From contig JACQSK010000021.1 in the NCBI GenBank assembly GCA_016205975.1, positions 1 through 36,323 of the forward strand: a DNA stretch of 36,323 nt, given 5' to 3'. Made by a program: the position numbers and the translations under genes. Of this stretch, positions 16,924 to 24,343 are shown piece after piece. The stretch comes from Candidatus Uhrbacteria bacterium (GTDB taxonomy: Bacteria; Patescibacteriota; Patescibacteriia; UBA9934; GWF2-40-263). The notes under the pieces were generated by a model. It saw nothing but the letters and a program-made list of their open reading frames with translations, did no database searches and was not told where the DNA came from. Within the stretch, counting starts at the first letter, position 1, and the number at the start of each line of letters is the position of its first letter.

Positions 16924-18006
16924 ATGAAGTCACGGTTCATCTTTCTCACCGTCCTTTTTTTATTGGGACCAACAGCGACGCTTGCGCAGGAGCCAATTCA
17001 GGCGCGCCCCGTGGATGCCCGCGTCATCACGATTACCCTCGTCGAGCAAGATCGCGGCCTGTGGCGATACGTCTTTGAGGCGTCCGGCGACGATGGCCAA
17101 AGCTACATGGTTGATACAACCGACTCCTACACCTCCGGCATCGGCTACGATCTACGCGTCGGGGACTCGGTTATCTTGCAGGTCATCGATGAGCAAACCG
17201 GACCGCACGCGTACTTGGCCGACATCCATCGCGAGAGGGGACTCCTGGTGGCCCTGCTCGTGTTTATGGGCATCACGATCGCGGTCGGGCTCAGGCGCGG
17301 CATTCTCTCGCTTGTAGGACTTGCCGTGACGGTTGGGATCTTGTTGTTCTTCTTGCTGCCGGCGCTCCTGGAGGGCCGATGGGATCCCTTGCTTGCGACG
17401 ATCCTTGCCAGCGTTGTCATCCTGGGCGTGAACATGCACCTCTCGCACGGTTGGAGACGGCAGACGACGCTGGCGTTTCTTGGCACGCTCGCGGGTTTGG
17501 CGCTGACGGTCGTGTTCACGTTTTTCTTTTTGCGTCTGGCCAGGTTGTCTGGACTTGCCTCTGAGGAGGCCACGCTGTTGTTTTGGGAGCTGAACGGACT
17601 GCAAGTACCTGTAGGGATTCTGGCGAGCGGTATCATCTTGGGCGCGGTGGGCGTGCTGGACGACATCGCCATTACGCAGACCGAAGTCGTCCATGAGCTG
17701 TTGATCGCGGATCCGTCGATGACGTGCAGAGCGTTATTCAAAAAAGCGATGCGCGTGGGGCGACACCATATCGCCTCGACCGTCAATACGCTCGTACTTG
17801 TCTACGCAGGCGCCGCGCTGCCGGTCTTCCTCTTGTTTCTGCAAAGCGCGCTCTCCCCATTGTCGTTCATCAACAACGAATTAGTCGCCGAGGAGCTGGT
17901 GCGTACCCTGGCGGGGACGAGCGCTCTGGTTTTAGCCGTGCCCATTTGCACTTGGTTTGCGACTTTTCCACACCGAGTGATTGACAGGGATTCTGGCGTC
18001 AGATAG
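16924..18006 (+). CDS. YibE/F-family membrane protein
   Basis: A 360-residue protein with a signal-like N-terminus (MKSRFIFLTVLFLLGPTATLAQE), a small soluble beta-rich region to about residue 105, and then about eight membrane helices. GVLDDIAITQTEVVHEL and GRHHIASTVNTLVLVYAGAALP are the recognisable YibE/F motifs. The biochemical function of the family is unknown. In Firmicutes the genes occur as yibE and yibF; here a single protein serves. Three starts are possible (16897, 16915, 16924). The last gives the best signal peptide and has the T that precedes most starts in this window. Confidence 0.85.
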   Translation: MKSRFIFLTVLFLLGPTATLAQEPIQARPVDARVITITLVEQDRGLWRYVFEASGDDGQSYMVDTTDSYTSGIGYDLRVGDSVILQVIDEQTGPHAYLADIHRERGLLVALLVFMGITIAVGLRRGILSLVGLAVTVGILLFFLLPALLEGRWDPLLATILASVVILGVNMHLSHGWRRQTTLAFLGTLAGLALTVVFTFFFLRLARLSGLASEEATLLFWELNGLQVPVGILASGIILGAVGVLDDIAITQTEVVHELLIADPSMTCRALFKKAMRVGRHHIASTVNTLVLVYAGAALPVFLLFLQSALSPLSFINNELVAEELVRTLAGTSALVLAVPICTWFATFPHRVIDRDSGVR

Positions 18007-18009
18007 TGT
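17981..18009 (+). promoter_or_regulatory. Possible greA promoter overlapping the upstream gene end
   Basis: A perfect TTGACA (17981-17986) is followed after 17 bases by TAGTGT (18004-18009), which fits the TAnnnT pattern of other promoters here but matches the consensus at only three positions. Transcription would begin near 18016, at the foot of the terminator hairpin. Confidence 0.35.
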
Positions 18010-18013
18010 TTAC

Positions 18014-18048
18014 GAACACTCGGCCGGATTGGCGGGTGTTCATTTTTT
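18014..18048 (+). terminator. Intrinsic terminator after the YibE/F gene
   Basis: GAACACTCGGCC at 18014-18025 pairs with GGCGGGTGTTC at 18031-18041, allowing one bulge and one G-T pair, and T6 follows at 18043-18048. It closes the mre/PBP2/YibE block eight bases before greA. Confidence 0.8.
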
Positions 18049-18056
18049 GAAAGCGT

Positions 18057-18512
18057 ATGCCAACGTATTTATCCACTCAAGCCCTTGAGGAGATCAAACA
18101 AGAACTCACGCGGCGACAAAAAATCACGCGCCGTGAGATTGCCGAAAAGATTGCCGGAGCCAAAGAGCTCGGCGACCTTTCGGAAAATTTTGAATATCAG
18201 GAGTCCAAAGAGGAACAGGGAATGAACGAAGCGCGCATCGCCCAGTTGGAGGGCCAGATCCACGACGTGGTGGTCATCGATGCCGCGAGCGGCGCCTCCC
18301 AGATCGGCATCGGCACGATGTTTATCGTCGAGTGCGCGGGAAGCAAAAAAACGTTAACGATGGTTGGCTCCCATGAAGCCAATCCGCTGGAAGGAAAAAT
18401 CAGCAATGAGTCGCCCATCGGCCTGGCGTTTCTTGGAGCCCACGCGGGCGACGTTGTGGCCGTGCAGACGCCGTCTGGGTCCGTGGAGTATCGGATTTTG
18501 GAGCTCCACTAG
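18057..18512 (+). CDS. greA: Transcript cleavage factor GreA
   Basis: A 151-residue protein. The N-terminal coiled coil ends in the acidic tip GDLSENFEYQESKEEQ, which enters the RNA polymerase secondary channel and stimulates cleavage of backtracked RNA. The C-terminal FKBP-like domain contains NPLEGKISNESPIGLAFLGAHAGD, the family signature. Length and motifs are normal. Confidence 0.96.
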   Translation: MPTYLSTQALEEIKQELTRRQKITRREIAEKIAGAKELGDLSENFEYQESKEEQGMNEARIAQLEGQIHDVVVIDAASGASQIGIGTMFIVECAGSKKTLTMVGSHEANPLEGKISNESPIGLAFLGAHAGDVVAVQTPSGSVEYRILELH

Positions 18513-18514
18513 TT

Positions 18515-18543
18515 TTGACACGCACCCTTTATCCAGTTAACAT
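18515..18543 (+). promoter_or_regulatory. Probable lysS promoter
   Basis: Perfect TTGACA at 18515-18520, 17-base spacer, TAACAT at 18538-18543 (four of six to consensus). The expected start near 18550 gives a leader of about 20 bases before the lysS ATG at 18572. Confidence 0.6.
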
Positions 18544-18565
18544 AGGGCTCATTAGGCCCTATGTT
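18539..18565. repeat. Perfect 10-bp inverted repeat over the lysS -10 region
   Basis: AACATAGGGC (18539-18548) is repeated in inverse as GCCCTATGTT (18556-18565) with a seven-base spacer. The left arm covers the -10 element, so it could be an operator. As RNA it could be a greA terminator, but the tail (TGTATT) is poor. Confidence 0.7.
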
Positions 18566-18571
18566 TGTATT

Positions 18572-20050
18572 ATGATCCAAGAAGAAAAAGACCGCCTCGA
18601 CCGTTTGGAAAAATTGAGAGCCGCTCAGGTGGATCCTTATCCCACGAACGTTTCGCGCACGCATCTGGCCAACGAAGCCCTTGAGCACTTTTCGTCGCTC
18701 CTGGAAAAAAAGACGAACGTCTGCCTGGTTGGACGCATTCGTCTGTTGCGCAAGCACGGCGGGCTCACCTTCGGCCAGCTCCAGGACGCGTCTGGGACGA
18801 TTCAATTCGCTCTGAAGAAAGACGTCCTCGGGCAGGAAGCCTATGATTTTTTTCATGAGACGACGGATGTCGGAGATTTTTTGCAGGTGGAAGGCCAGGT
18901 GTTCCTCACCAAAAAAGGCGAGAAGACCGTTGAGGCCGCGCAGGTGCGTCTGGTGAGTAAGGCGCTCTTGCCACTGCCGGAAAAATGGCATGGGCTCAGC
19001 GACGTAGAAGCGCGTTACCGGCAGCGCGAGTTGGATCTGCTCGTGAGTGCCCAAGTGCGCCAGCGTTTCGTGGTGCGCTCGAAACTCATTTCCGCCCTGC
19101 GCCGAGGCTTTGACGAGCGCGGGTTCCTGGAAGTCGAGACGCCGATTCTCCAACCGATCCCCGGTGGCGCGAACGCTCGTCCGTTCATCACGCATCACCA
19201 TGCGCTTGACGCGGACCTGTATCTTCGCATCGCGCCGGAGCTGTATCTCAAACGGCTGATCATCGGCGGATTTGAGAAGGTCTATGAGATCGGGCGGCTG
19301 TTCCGCAATGAAGGGATCGACCAGGCGCACAATCCTGAGTTCACGACCATCGAGGCCTACTGGGCGTTTGCGGAAAAAGAGCCGTTCATCCAGACTCTGG
19401 AGGAAGTCCTACGCCAGGTGATCGAGACCGCCACAGGAGGCCTGCGCGTTTCCCACGAAGGGACAGCGATTGATTTTGGGGCTGCGTGGCCGCGTCTTAC
19501 CTTCCGTGAGGCCGTGATCCAGGCGTGCGGCATTGATATCGATGCGGTGCAGACTCCTGAGGAGGTTCAGCGCGCGGCGTCGCAGGCTGGTCTCGCGATC
19601 GATTTTTCACGCTGTGTGGGCATCGGTGAAACCACCGACGAGCTTTTCAAAAAAACTGCGCGCGCTTCGATCGAACAGCCAACATGGATTTTGGATTATC
19701 CCACCCAACTCAAGCCCCTCGCGCGGCAACGGCCTGATGACCCAAGCAAGAGCGCTTCGATCCAGCTCATCGTCAAGGGACAGGAAATTGTGAACGCGTA
19801 CTATCACGAGCTGAACGATCCTCAGGAACAACGCCGTCGGTTTGTTGAGCAGCAGACGTTGCGTGAACAGGGGAGTGACGTGGCGCAGTACATGGATGAA
19901 GATTTCCTGCGGGCGCTCGCGCATGGCATGCCGCCAACCAGCGGCGTGGGGATTGGGATTGATCGGCTTGTTGCATTTTTGACCGACGCGCCGAACCTCA
20001 AAGAGATCATTCTGTTTCCGATGTTGCGTCCCGTTCGCGAAGATGAATAG
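18572..20050 (+). CDS. lysS: Lysyl-tRNA synthetase, class II
   Basis: The protein has 492 residues. An OB-fold anticodon domain (VCLVGRIRLLRKHGGLTFGQLQDASG) is followed by the class II catalytic core with motif 2 (YEIGRLFRNEGIDQAHNPEF) and motif 3 (GVGIGIDRLVAFLTDAPNLKE). It charges tRNA-Lys. I chose the ATG at 18572, at the family N-terminus (MIQEEKDRLDRLEKLR); an upstream in-frame ATG at 18515 coincides with the promoter. RibL-like, Nudix, Alr and FtsQ genes follow at close spacing, probably on one transcript. Confidence 0.96.
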   Translation: MIQEEKDRLDRLEKLRAAQVDPYPTNVSRTHLANEALEHFSSLLEKKTNVCLVGRIRLLRKHGGLTFGQLQDASGTIQFALKKDVLGQEAYDFFHETTDVGDFLQVEGQVFLTKKGEKTVEAAQVRLVSKALLPLPEKWHGLSDVEARYRQRELDLLVSAQVRQRFVVRSKLISALRRGFDERGFLEVETPILQPIPGGANARPFITHHHALDADLYLRIAPELYLKRLIIGGFEKVYEIGRLFRNEGIDQAHNPEFTTIEAYWAFAEKEPFIQTLEEVLRQVIETATGGLRVSHEGTAIDFGAAWPRLTFREAVIQACGIDIDAVQTPEEVQRAASQAGLAIDFSRCVGIGETTDELFKKTARASIEQPTWILDYPTQLKPLARQRPDDPSKSASIQLIVKGQEIVNAYYHELNDPQEQRRRFVEQQTLREQGSDVAQYMDEDFLRALAHGMPPTSGVGIGIDRLVAFLTDAPNLKEIILFPMLRPVREDE

Positions 20051-20052
20051 CT

Positions 20053-20427
20053 ATGCGTGCCAAGCGGGTGTTGGTATTCGGGACGTTCGACGGGCTGCAT
20101 CCGGGGCATCTTTTTTTTCTGCGATCAGCAAAGGCGCAAGGCGACACACTCGTCGTGGGCGTGGCGCGCGACCTCCACGTCCAAGAACTCAAGGGCAAGC
20201 GCCCGAGTCGGTCGGAAGACAAACGTCTTGCCGCTGTGCAGGCGCTCGCGTTTGTAGAGGCGGCTCGCTTGTGTGATGCCCAACTTGGGACGTATACCAT
20301 TCTGGAGGAGATGAAACCAGACTTGATTGTGCTGGGACACGATCAACAGACGTTAGAAAAAGATTTGCTCAATTGGATGAGCCGCGCACAGCAGTACTTC
20401 CCGATGTCGCGCATAAAAAAATTATGA
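20053..20427 (+). CDS. Cytidylyltransferase-type nucleotidyltransferase, RibL/FAD-synthase-like
   Basis: A 124-residue single-domain protein with the nucleotidyltransferase motif GTFDGLHPGH (H-x-G-H) at residues 10-19. The VARDLHVQELKGKRPSRSEDKR segment and LKPD-like MKPDLIVLGHDQ resemble archaeal-type FAD synthases (RibL), and also glycerol-3-phosphate cytidylyltransferases. The substrate cannot be settled from sequence alone; FAD synthesis is my first guess. It is two bases after lysS and overlaps the Nudix gene through ATGA. Confidence 0.75.
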   Translation: MRAKRVLVFGTFDGLHPGHLFFLRSAKAQGDTLVVGVARDLHVQELKGKRPSRSEDKRLAAVQALAFVEAARLCDAQLGTYTILEEMKPDLIVLGHDQQTLEKDLLNWMSRAQQYFPMSRIKKL

Positions 20428-20858
20428 AGCCCGTGAAAGACCTCAACATCGTGATCGGTTTGTGCGAGCGCAAAGGACAGTTCCTCCTGCTGCAGCGCAG
20501 GGACGAGAATCCGCTCTGGGACCGAAAGTGGGAGTTCCCAGGCGGTAAAATCGAAGCGGGGGAGGAGCCTGAGATCGCGATCGTCCGTGAGGTACAGGAA
20601 GAGACGGGACTGCCGATTTTAGCATCGCGTTTTTTTCGTCTGCATGACCACGACTGGAATCTTGAGGAAAAAGTCTTGCGCGTGCATATCCATTGCTTTC
20701 ACTGCCTCGTCGGGGAAGGGGAGGCACAGCACGAACAGGACAAGGCCTACCAGGCGCAGTGGTTTTCCAAGGAGGAAGCGTTGGCTCTGGATTCCCTGGA
20801 AGCCAACGGCGATATTCTTAAAGCTTTTTTGCATGAAACGGCATCGCACGTGGGTTGA
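20424..20858 (+). CDS. Nudix hydrolase, MutT-like
   Basis: The 144-residue protein carries a complete Nudix box, from GGKIEAGEEPEIAIVREVQ to EETGLP, with the metal-binding REVQEE core. The preceding LLLQRRDENPLWDRKWEFPGG is typical of MutT/8-oxo-dGTPase and related NTP pyrophosphohydrolases. It probably cleans oxidised or excess nucleotides, but the substrate is not determined by the motif. The ATG at 20424 overlaps the preceding stop, and the gene end overlaps alr by 26 bases. Confidence 0.88.
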   Translation: MKPVKDLNIVIGLCERKGQFLLLQRRDENPLWDRKWEFPGGKIEAGEEPEIAIVREVQEETGLPILASRFFRLHDHDWNLEEKVLRVHIHCFHCLVGEGEAQHEQDKAYQAQWFSKEEALALDSLEANGDILKAFLHETASHVG

Positions 20859-21972
20859 GGTGAGTGAACGCGCCCTGAGCCATAACATCGACATTCTACG
20901 CTCGCTCCTCTCCGGGGAGCCGCGTTTTTGCGCGGTGGTGAAGGCCAACGCGTACGGCCACGGCCTGCGTGAGGTCGCGGGGATCGCTGCACGCGCGGGC
21001 GTCGATGCGTTTGCGGTGGACGCGATCGACGATGCTCTCGTCCTGCGAGAGCTGTTTCCTTCCGCTCTCATCCTGACGCTTGGGTACACGATGTTCGATC
21101 GATTCAAGGACGCGCTGCAGAACAATATCCACCTCACGCTCTATGACCGAGAGGGGATCGAGTATGCGCAGTCCGTCGGACGAGAGTTGGCCAAAACGTT
21201 TCCGATCCACCTGAAAGTGGAAACAGGCACCATGCGCCAAGGGGCGCTCTTAAGCGAGCTGCCGGATCTCGCATTGGTCCTCTCGCGGTGCGACCGTGTG
21301 GCGCTTGCGGGCGTCTCGACTCATTTTGCCAATCTCGAAGATGCAGAGAACCCGGAGTTCGCCACGTACCAGTTTTCCGAGTTTGAACGCGCGCTCAGTT
21401 TGCTAAGTGAACACGGGCTGGCGCCCACGTACGTTCACTGTGCGTGCTCTGCTGGGATCGTCCTGTATCCCCAGACGCACAAAAGCCTCGTGCGCGCCGG
21501 CATCTCGCTCTATGGCCTGTGGTCTTCCGAGCTGGTGGAGATCATGGGGCGGCGCCTGAACCTTGGGTGCGAGCTCAAGCCGGTACTCGCTTGGAAGTCC
21601 CGCGTGGCGCAGGTGAAGCCCGTGAACATGGGCGCGCCCATCGGGTACGGCCTGACGGAAGTGATGCGGCGAAGCGGGCGGCTGGCCATTGTGCCGGTTG
21701 GGTACTGGGACGGATACGATCGTCTGCTCTCCTCGCGCGCGGACGTGCTCATCAAGGGCACGCGGTGTAAAGTGATGGGGCGCGTGTGCATGAATATGAT
21801 CATCGTCGACGTCTCACAGGTGCCGCAGGTAGCAAAAGAGGACGAGGTGGTGCTTCTGGGAACGGACGGACGACACCGCGTGAGCGCGGAGGATCTTGCG
21901 CGGCTTGCGCAGACGGTTTCCTACGAGGTCGTCTCACGCATCAATCCGGAATTGCCGCGTATGATTGTCTAG
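20833..21972 (+). CDS. alr: Alanine racemase
   Basis: A 379-residue fold-type III PLP enzyme that makes D-alanine for peptidoglycan. The PLP lysine is K37 in VVKANAYGHG. Tyr272 in IGYGLTE is the likely catalytic tyrosine of the second subunit. GRVCMNMIIVDVS is the conserved C-terminal domain motif. The chosen ATG (20833) lies inside the Nudix gene, but the family begins right there (RTWVEVSERALSHNI). It is one of the few starts here without a T at -1, so coupled re-initiation is likely. Confidence 0.94.
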   Translation: MKRHRTWVEVSERALSHNIDILRSLLSGEPRFCAVVKANAYGHGLREVAGIAARAGVDAFAVDAIDDALVLRELFPSALILTLGYTMFDRFKDALQNNIHLTLYDREGIEYAQSVGRELAKTFPIHLKVETGTMRQGALLSELPDLALVLSRCDRVALAGVSTHFANLEDAENPEFATYQFSEFERALSLLSEHGLAPTYVHCACSAGIVLYPQTHKSLVRAGISLYGLWSSELVEIMGRRLNLGCELKPVLAWKSRVAQVKPVNMGAPIGYGLTEVMRRSGRLAIVPVGYWDGYDRLLSSRADVLIKGTRCKVMGRVCMNMIIVDVSQVPQVAKEDEVVLLGTDGRHRVSAEDLARLAQTVSYEVVSRINPELPRMIV

Positions 21973-21974
21973 CT

Positions 21975-22811
21975 ATGGCAAGGCGTGACTATTTCAAGCA
22001 AACACAGATGAAGCATTACCAACGGGGCCGCGAGAATCCGTATTTTCGACGCGAGCGGCATCTTCCGTTGAAGGGTCTGGCTCTGACCTTCGGCTCCCTC
22101 GCGCTTCTCTCAACGCTCTTATCGCTCATGCTCTCGCACTCGACGCTCGCCATCCGCGAGGTGCGTGTGGATGGGCTGGAGTTTATCGACCGCAGCGCGT
22201 TTGAAGCAGAGGTGAATGCCTATCTGGATTCGCGCGCGCTGGTCTTCTTTCATCGCTCAAACCAATTTCTTTTTTCGCAGGAGGCGCTTGAGGCTGCGCT
22301 CCAGACCTCCTTTACGTTCGCCTCGCTCTCCGTTGATCGATCAGGGAGTCGTCTGGAAATCGTTGTGGTGGAACGCACGTCCAATTTGATCTGGCTGGCG
22401 GACACAGAATACATCGTTGATTTGGACGGCATCGTGGTTCGGCCATTCAAGAGGGAAGAGGCCGCAGATGCGGCGCTGGCTTCCCGACTCCCCGAGTTTT
22501 ACGACATGAATGAGATTCCGGTTTCCATCGGTTCACCGGTTCTGACGCCAGAGGAGATCTTAAAGATCTTTCGTTTCCACGAGATTCTTGTCTCACAGGG
22601 CGTTCCATTCACGCAGACGCGCGTCAATCGGCTTACGGGCGGTTGGATGGGCGTGGTGACCCAAGAGGGCTACGAGATCTATTTTGACGTCACAGGAGAT
22701 ATTGAGGCACAGGGCGAGCGGTTAAAAACGATTCTCGCGTCGCTTGGGGAGGAGACGGATGACCTTGAGTACATTGATTTGCGGTTCGGAGATCGCGTGT
22801 ATTTTAAGTGA
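21975..22811 (+). CDS. ftsQ: FtsQ/DivIB-like cell division protein
   Basis: A 278-residue protein with a basic cytoplasmic N-terminus of about 35 residues, one membrane helix (residues 35-55), and an extracytoplasmic POTRA-like region that begins IREVRVDGLEFIDRSAFEAEV. The downstream part (VVVERTSNLIWLADTEYIVDLDGIVV) fits the FtsQ domain, where the strand IVDxxGxV is characteristic. It bridges the divisome FtsL/B complex. Its position after alr is consistent with wall genes. Sequence identity in this family is low, hence the reserve. Confidence 0.8.
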   Translation: MARRDYFKQTQMKHYQRGRENPYFRRERHLPLKGLALTFGSLALLSTLLSLMLSHSTLAIREVRVDGLEFIDRSAFEAEVNAYLDSRALVFFHRSNQFLFSQEALEAALQTSFTFASLSVDRSGSRLEIVVVERTSNLIWLADTEYIVDLDGIVVRPFKREEAADAALASRLPEFYDMNEIPVSIGSPVLTPEEILKIFRFHEILVSQGVPFTQTRVNRLTGGWMGVVTQEGYEIYFDVTGDIEAQGERLKTILASLGEETDDLEYIDLRFGDRVYFK

Positions 22812-22945
22812 AGGGAAGCCGTGGTTTTCAGGAAGAGAAAATATAATGCCGCATAAGGCATATTGTGCGACGTTGTTTCCACGCTCACCGGCGAGCTTCT
22901 TGATTCTCCCCTCCCGTGTGAGGGAGCTGAACGTCTCTGAGCGGA

Positions 22946-23149
22946 CTAGAGAAGATTCGTCAGGTACACGAGCAGCAGCGTCACCACGCCGATCAGAAAA
23001 ATCGTCAGACCGATCAGCGACAGCGAGAGGATAAGGACGTCATCCTTCCCTGCCCCGCGGATCATGTTGAAACTCACGCCAAGGAACACAGCGAGCGGAA
23101 CGAGCGTGAACGCCCAGCCGAGAAACTTGAGAGCGAATACGAGGGTCAT
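22946..23149 (-). CDS. Small two-helix membrane protein
   Basis: A 67-residue protein with two hydrophobic helices (about 4-28 and 41-66) joined by a charged turn (RGAGKDD). Its ATG lies three bases after the M23 peptidase stop on the same strand and has the usual T at -1, which supports translation as the last gene of this operon. I recognise no family. The 134 bases between its stop and ftsQ hold only short imperfect hairpins and no convincing terminator. Confidence 0.6.
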   Translation of the reverse strand: MTLVFALKFLGWAFTLVPLAVFLGVSFNMIRGAGKDDVLILSLSLIGLTIFLIGVVTLLLVYLTNLL

Positions 23150-23152
23150 AGT

Positions 23153-24343
23153 TTAATAGCTGATAAGATACCCAAGAGGGTCTGTCGGGATGCCTTCTTT
23201 GCGTACTTCGAAGTGCAGGTGCGGGCCGGTGGAGAAGCCGGTGCTTCCCACAGCGCCCAATTGGTCGCCGCGCGAGACAAACTGATCTGCCACCACGTCA
23301 ATGCGCGAGAGATGCGCGTAGAGCGTTGAGACACCGTTTGCGTGGATCACCATCACGTAGTTGCCGTACAGACGTCCGGTTTTCGTCCAGGCGACATAAC
23401 CCGAGGCCGCTGAGCCAACAGGCGTGCCCGTGGCGGCTGGCAGATCCAGTCCTGAGTGCTCGAAGAGGTTTCTGAATGGGTACGTAGGGTCGCGAAAGTA
23501 CGTTGAGATGCCTCGCAGGGTTGGATTGAAAGGCCAGGAGAGGATTGAGGAGTCCCCTCCCGCATCCGTCTGACTGAGTTTCCCCTCGATCTCTTGCTGC
23601 AACAAAACGATTTCTTGATTGATAAACGCCTGCTCTTGTTTCCTCTCTTGCAGTAAACTCTGAAACTCGGCCTCGGAACTGCGTGTCTCAATAATCAACG
23701 ACTCCTTGGCCTCGGTCTCCTCGCTCAGGACGTTGAGGTTACGTTCAAGGCCTTCCTGAAGCGATACGAGCTGTTCCTTTTTGAGCTGCTCCCGAGAGCT
23801 CTTTTCCTCCAGTGATGCCTTGGCCGATCTTGCCTGGTCCACGGTGTTTTTTAAATCTTCCGTGACGTTCTCCAACCGCTCCAAGCTGTCGAACAATTCT
23901 GAGAAGGAGTCGTTCCCGAACAGCAGCTGCAACGGGACGTTCGTATCTTCGACTTGGATCTGACGCAACACCTCGGCGATCAGCGCGCGATCCCGATCGA
24001 GTTGTGCTTGTACGGATTCAATTTCTTCCTCCAGCACGGAGAGCTCCGTGTTCGCCAAATCAATGGACGCCTTAGCCGCCTCGATATCCAGCTCTGTTTT
24101 TGCCACGCGGTTTTCCAAGAGGTCAATCTGTCCGTACAAGGACGCCTCCGTCGCTTGAAGGTTTTCTATTTTTTCTTTGTAGGAGTCGATTTTGCGGTTC
24201 AACTCCTCGATCGCGCTGCGCTTCTCGTCAATCTGTCCCGTCAGCGCGTCGACATCCTGCGCCTGTACGGACTCGTATCCCAACAGCGGCGCTAGGATAA
24301 GCGCTGCGACGATCATCAGTTGAGCGCATCGGCGTATGTTCAT
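23153..24343 (-). CDS. Secreted coiled-coil M23 (LytM) endopeptidase, EnvC-like
   Basis: A 396-residue protein. A signal peptide (residues 1-29, ending SVQAQ) precedes a long coiled coil (about 30-255, many E/K/L heptads) and a C-terminal LytM domain. The zinc-site residues are present: H296 and D300 in EHSGLDL, H344 in YAHL, and H375/H377 in PHLHFE. It resembles EnvC and firmicute CwlO/PcsB-like regulators and hydrolases that split peptidoglycan during division; since the metal ligands are intact it is probably catalytic. The start overlaps the gltX stop (ATGA). Confidence 0.9.
   Translation of the reverse strand: MNIRRCAQLMIVAALILAPLLGYESVQAQDVDALTGQIDEKRSAIEELNRKIDSYKEKIENLQATEASLYGQIDLLENRVAKTELDIEAAKASIDLANTELSVLEEEIESVQAQLDRDRALIAEVLRQIQVEDTNVPLQLLFGNDSFSELFDSLERLENVTEDLKNTVDQARSAKASLEEKSSREQLKKEQLVSLQEGLERNLNVLSEETEAKESLIIETRSSEAEFQSLLQERKQEQAFINQEIVLLQQEIEGKLSQTDAGGDSSILSWPFNPTLRGISTYFRDPTYPFRNLFEHSGLDLPAATGTPVGSAASGYVAWTKTGRLYGNYVMVIHANGVSTLYAHLSRIDVVADQFVSRGDQLGAVGSTGFSTGPHLHFEVRKEGIPTDPLGYLISY

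Noticed and set aside
22842-22847. TATAAT between ftsQ and the minus-strand operon
   Set aside because: There is no -35 and no gene or convincing RNA downstream on the plus strand; a chance match in an AT-rich spot of the convergent gap is likely.
22846-22934. Short inverted repeats in the ftsQ/minus operon convergent gap
   Set aside because: ATGCC/GGCAT, GCTC/GAGC and CTCCC/GGGAG stems are short and lack T-runs, so I do not call terminators.
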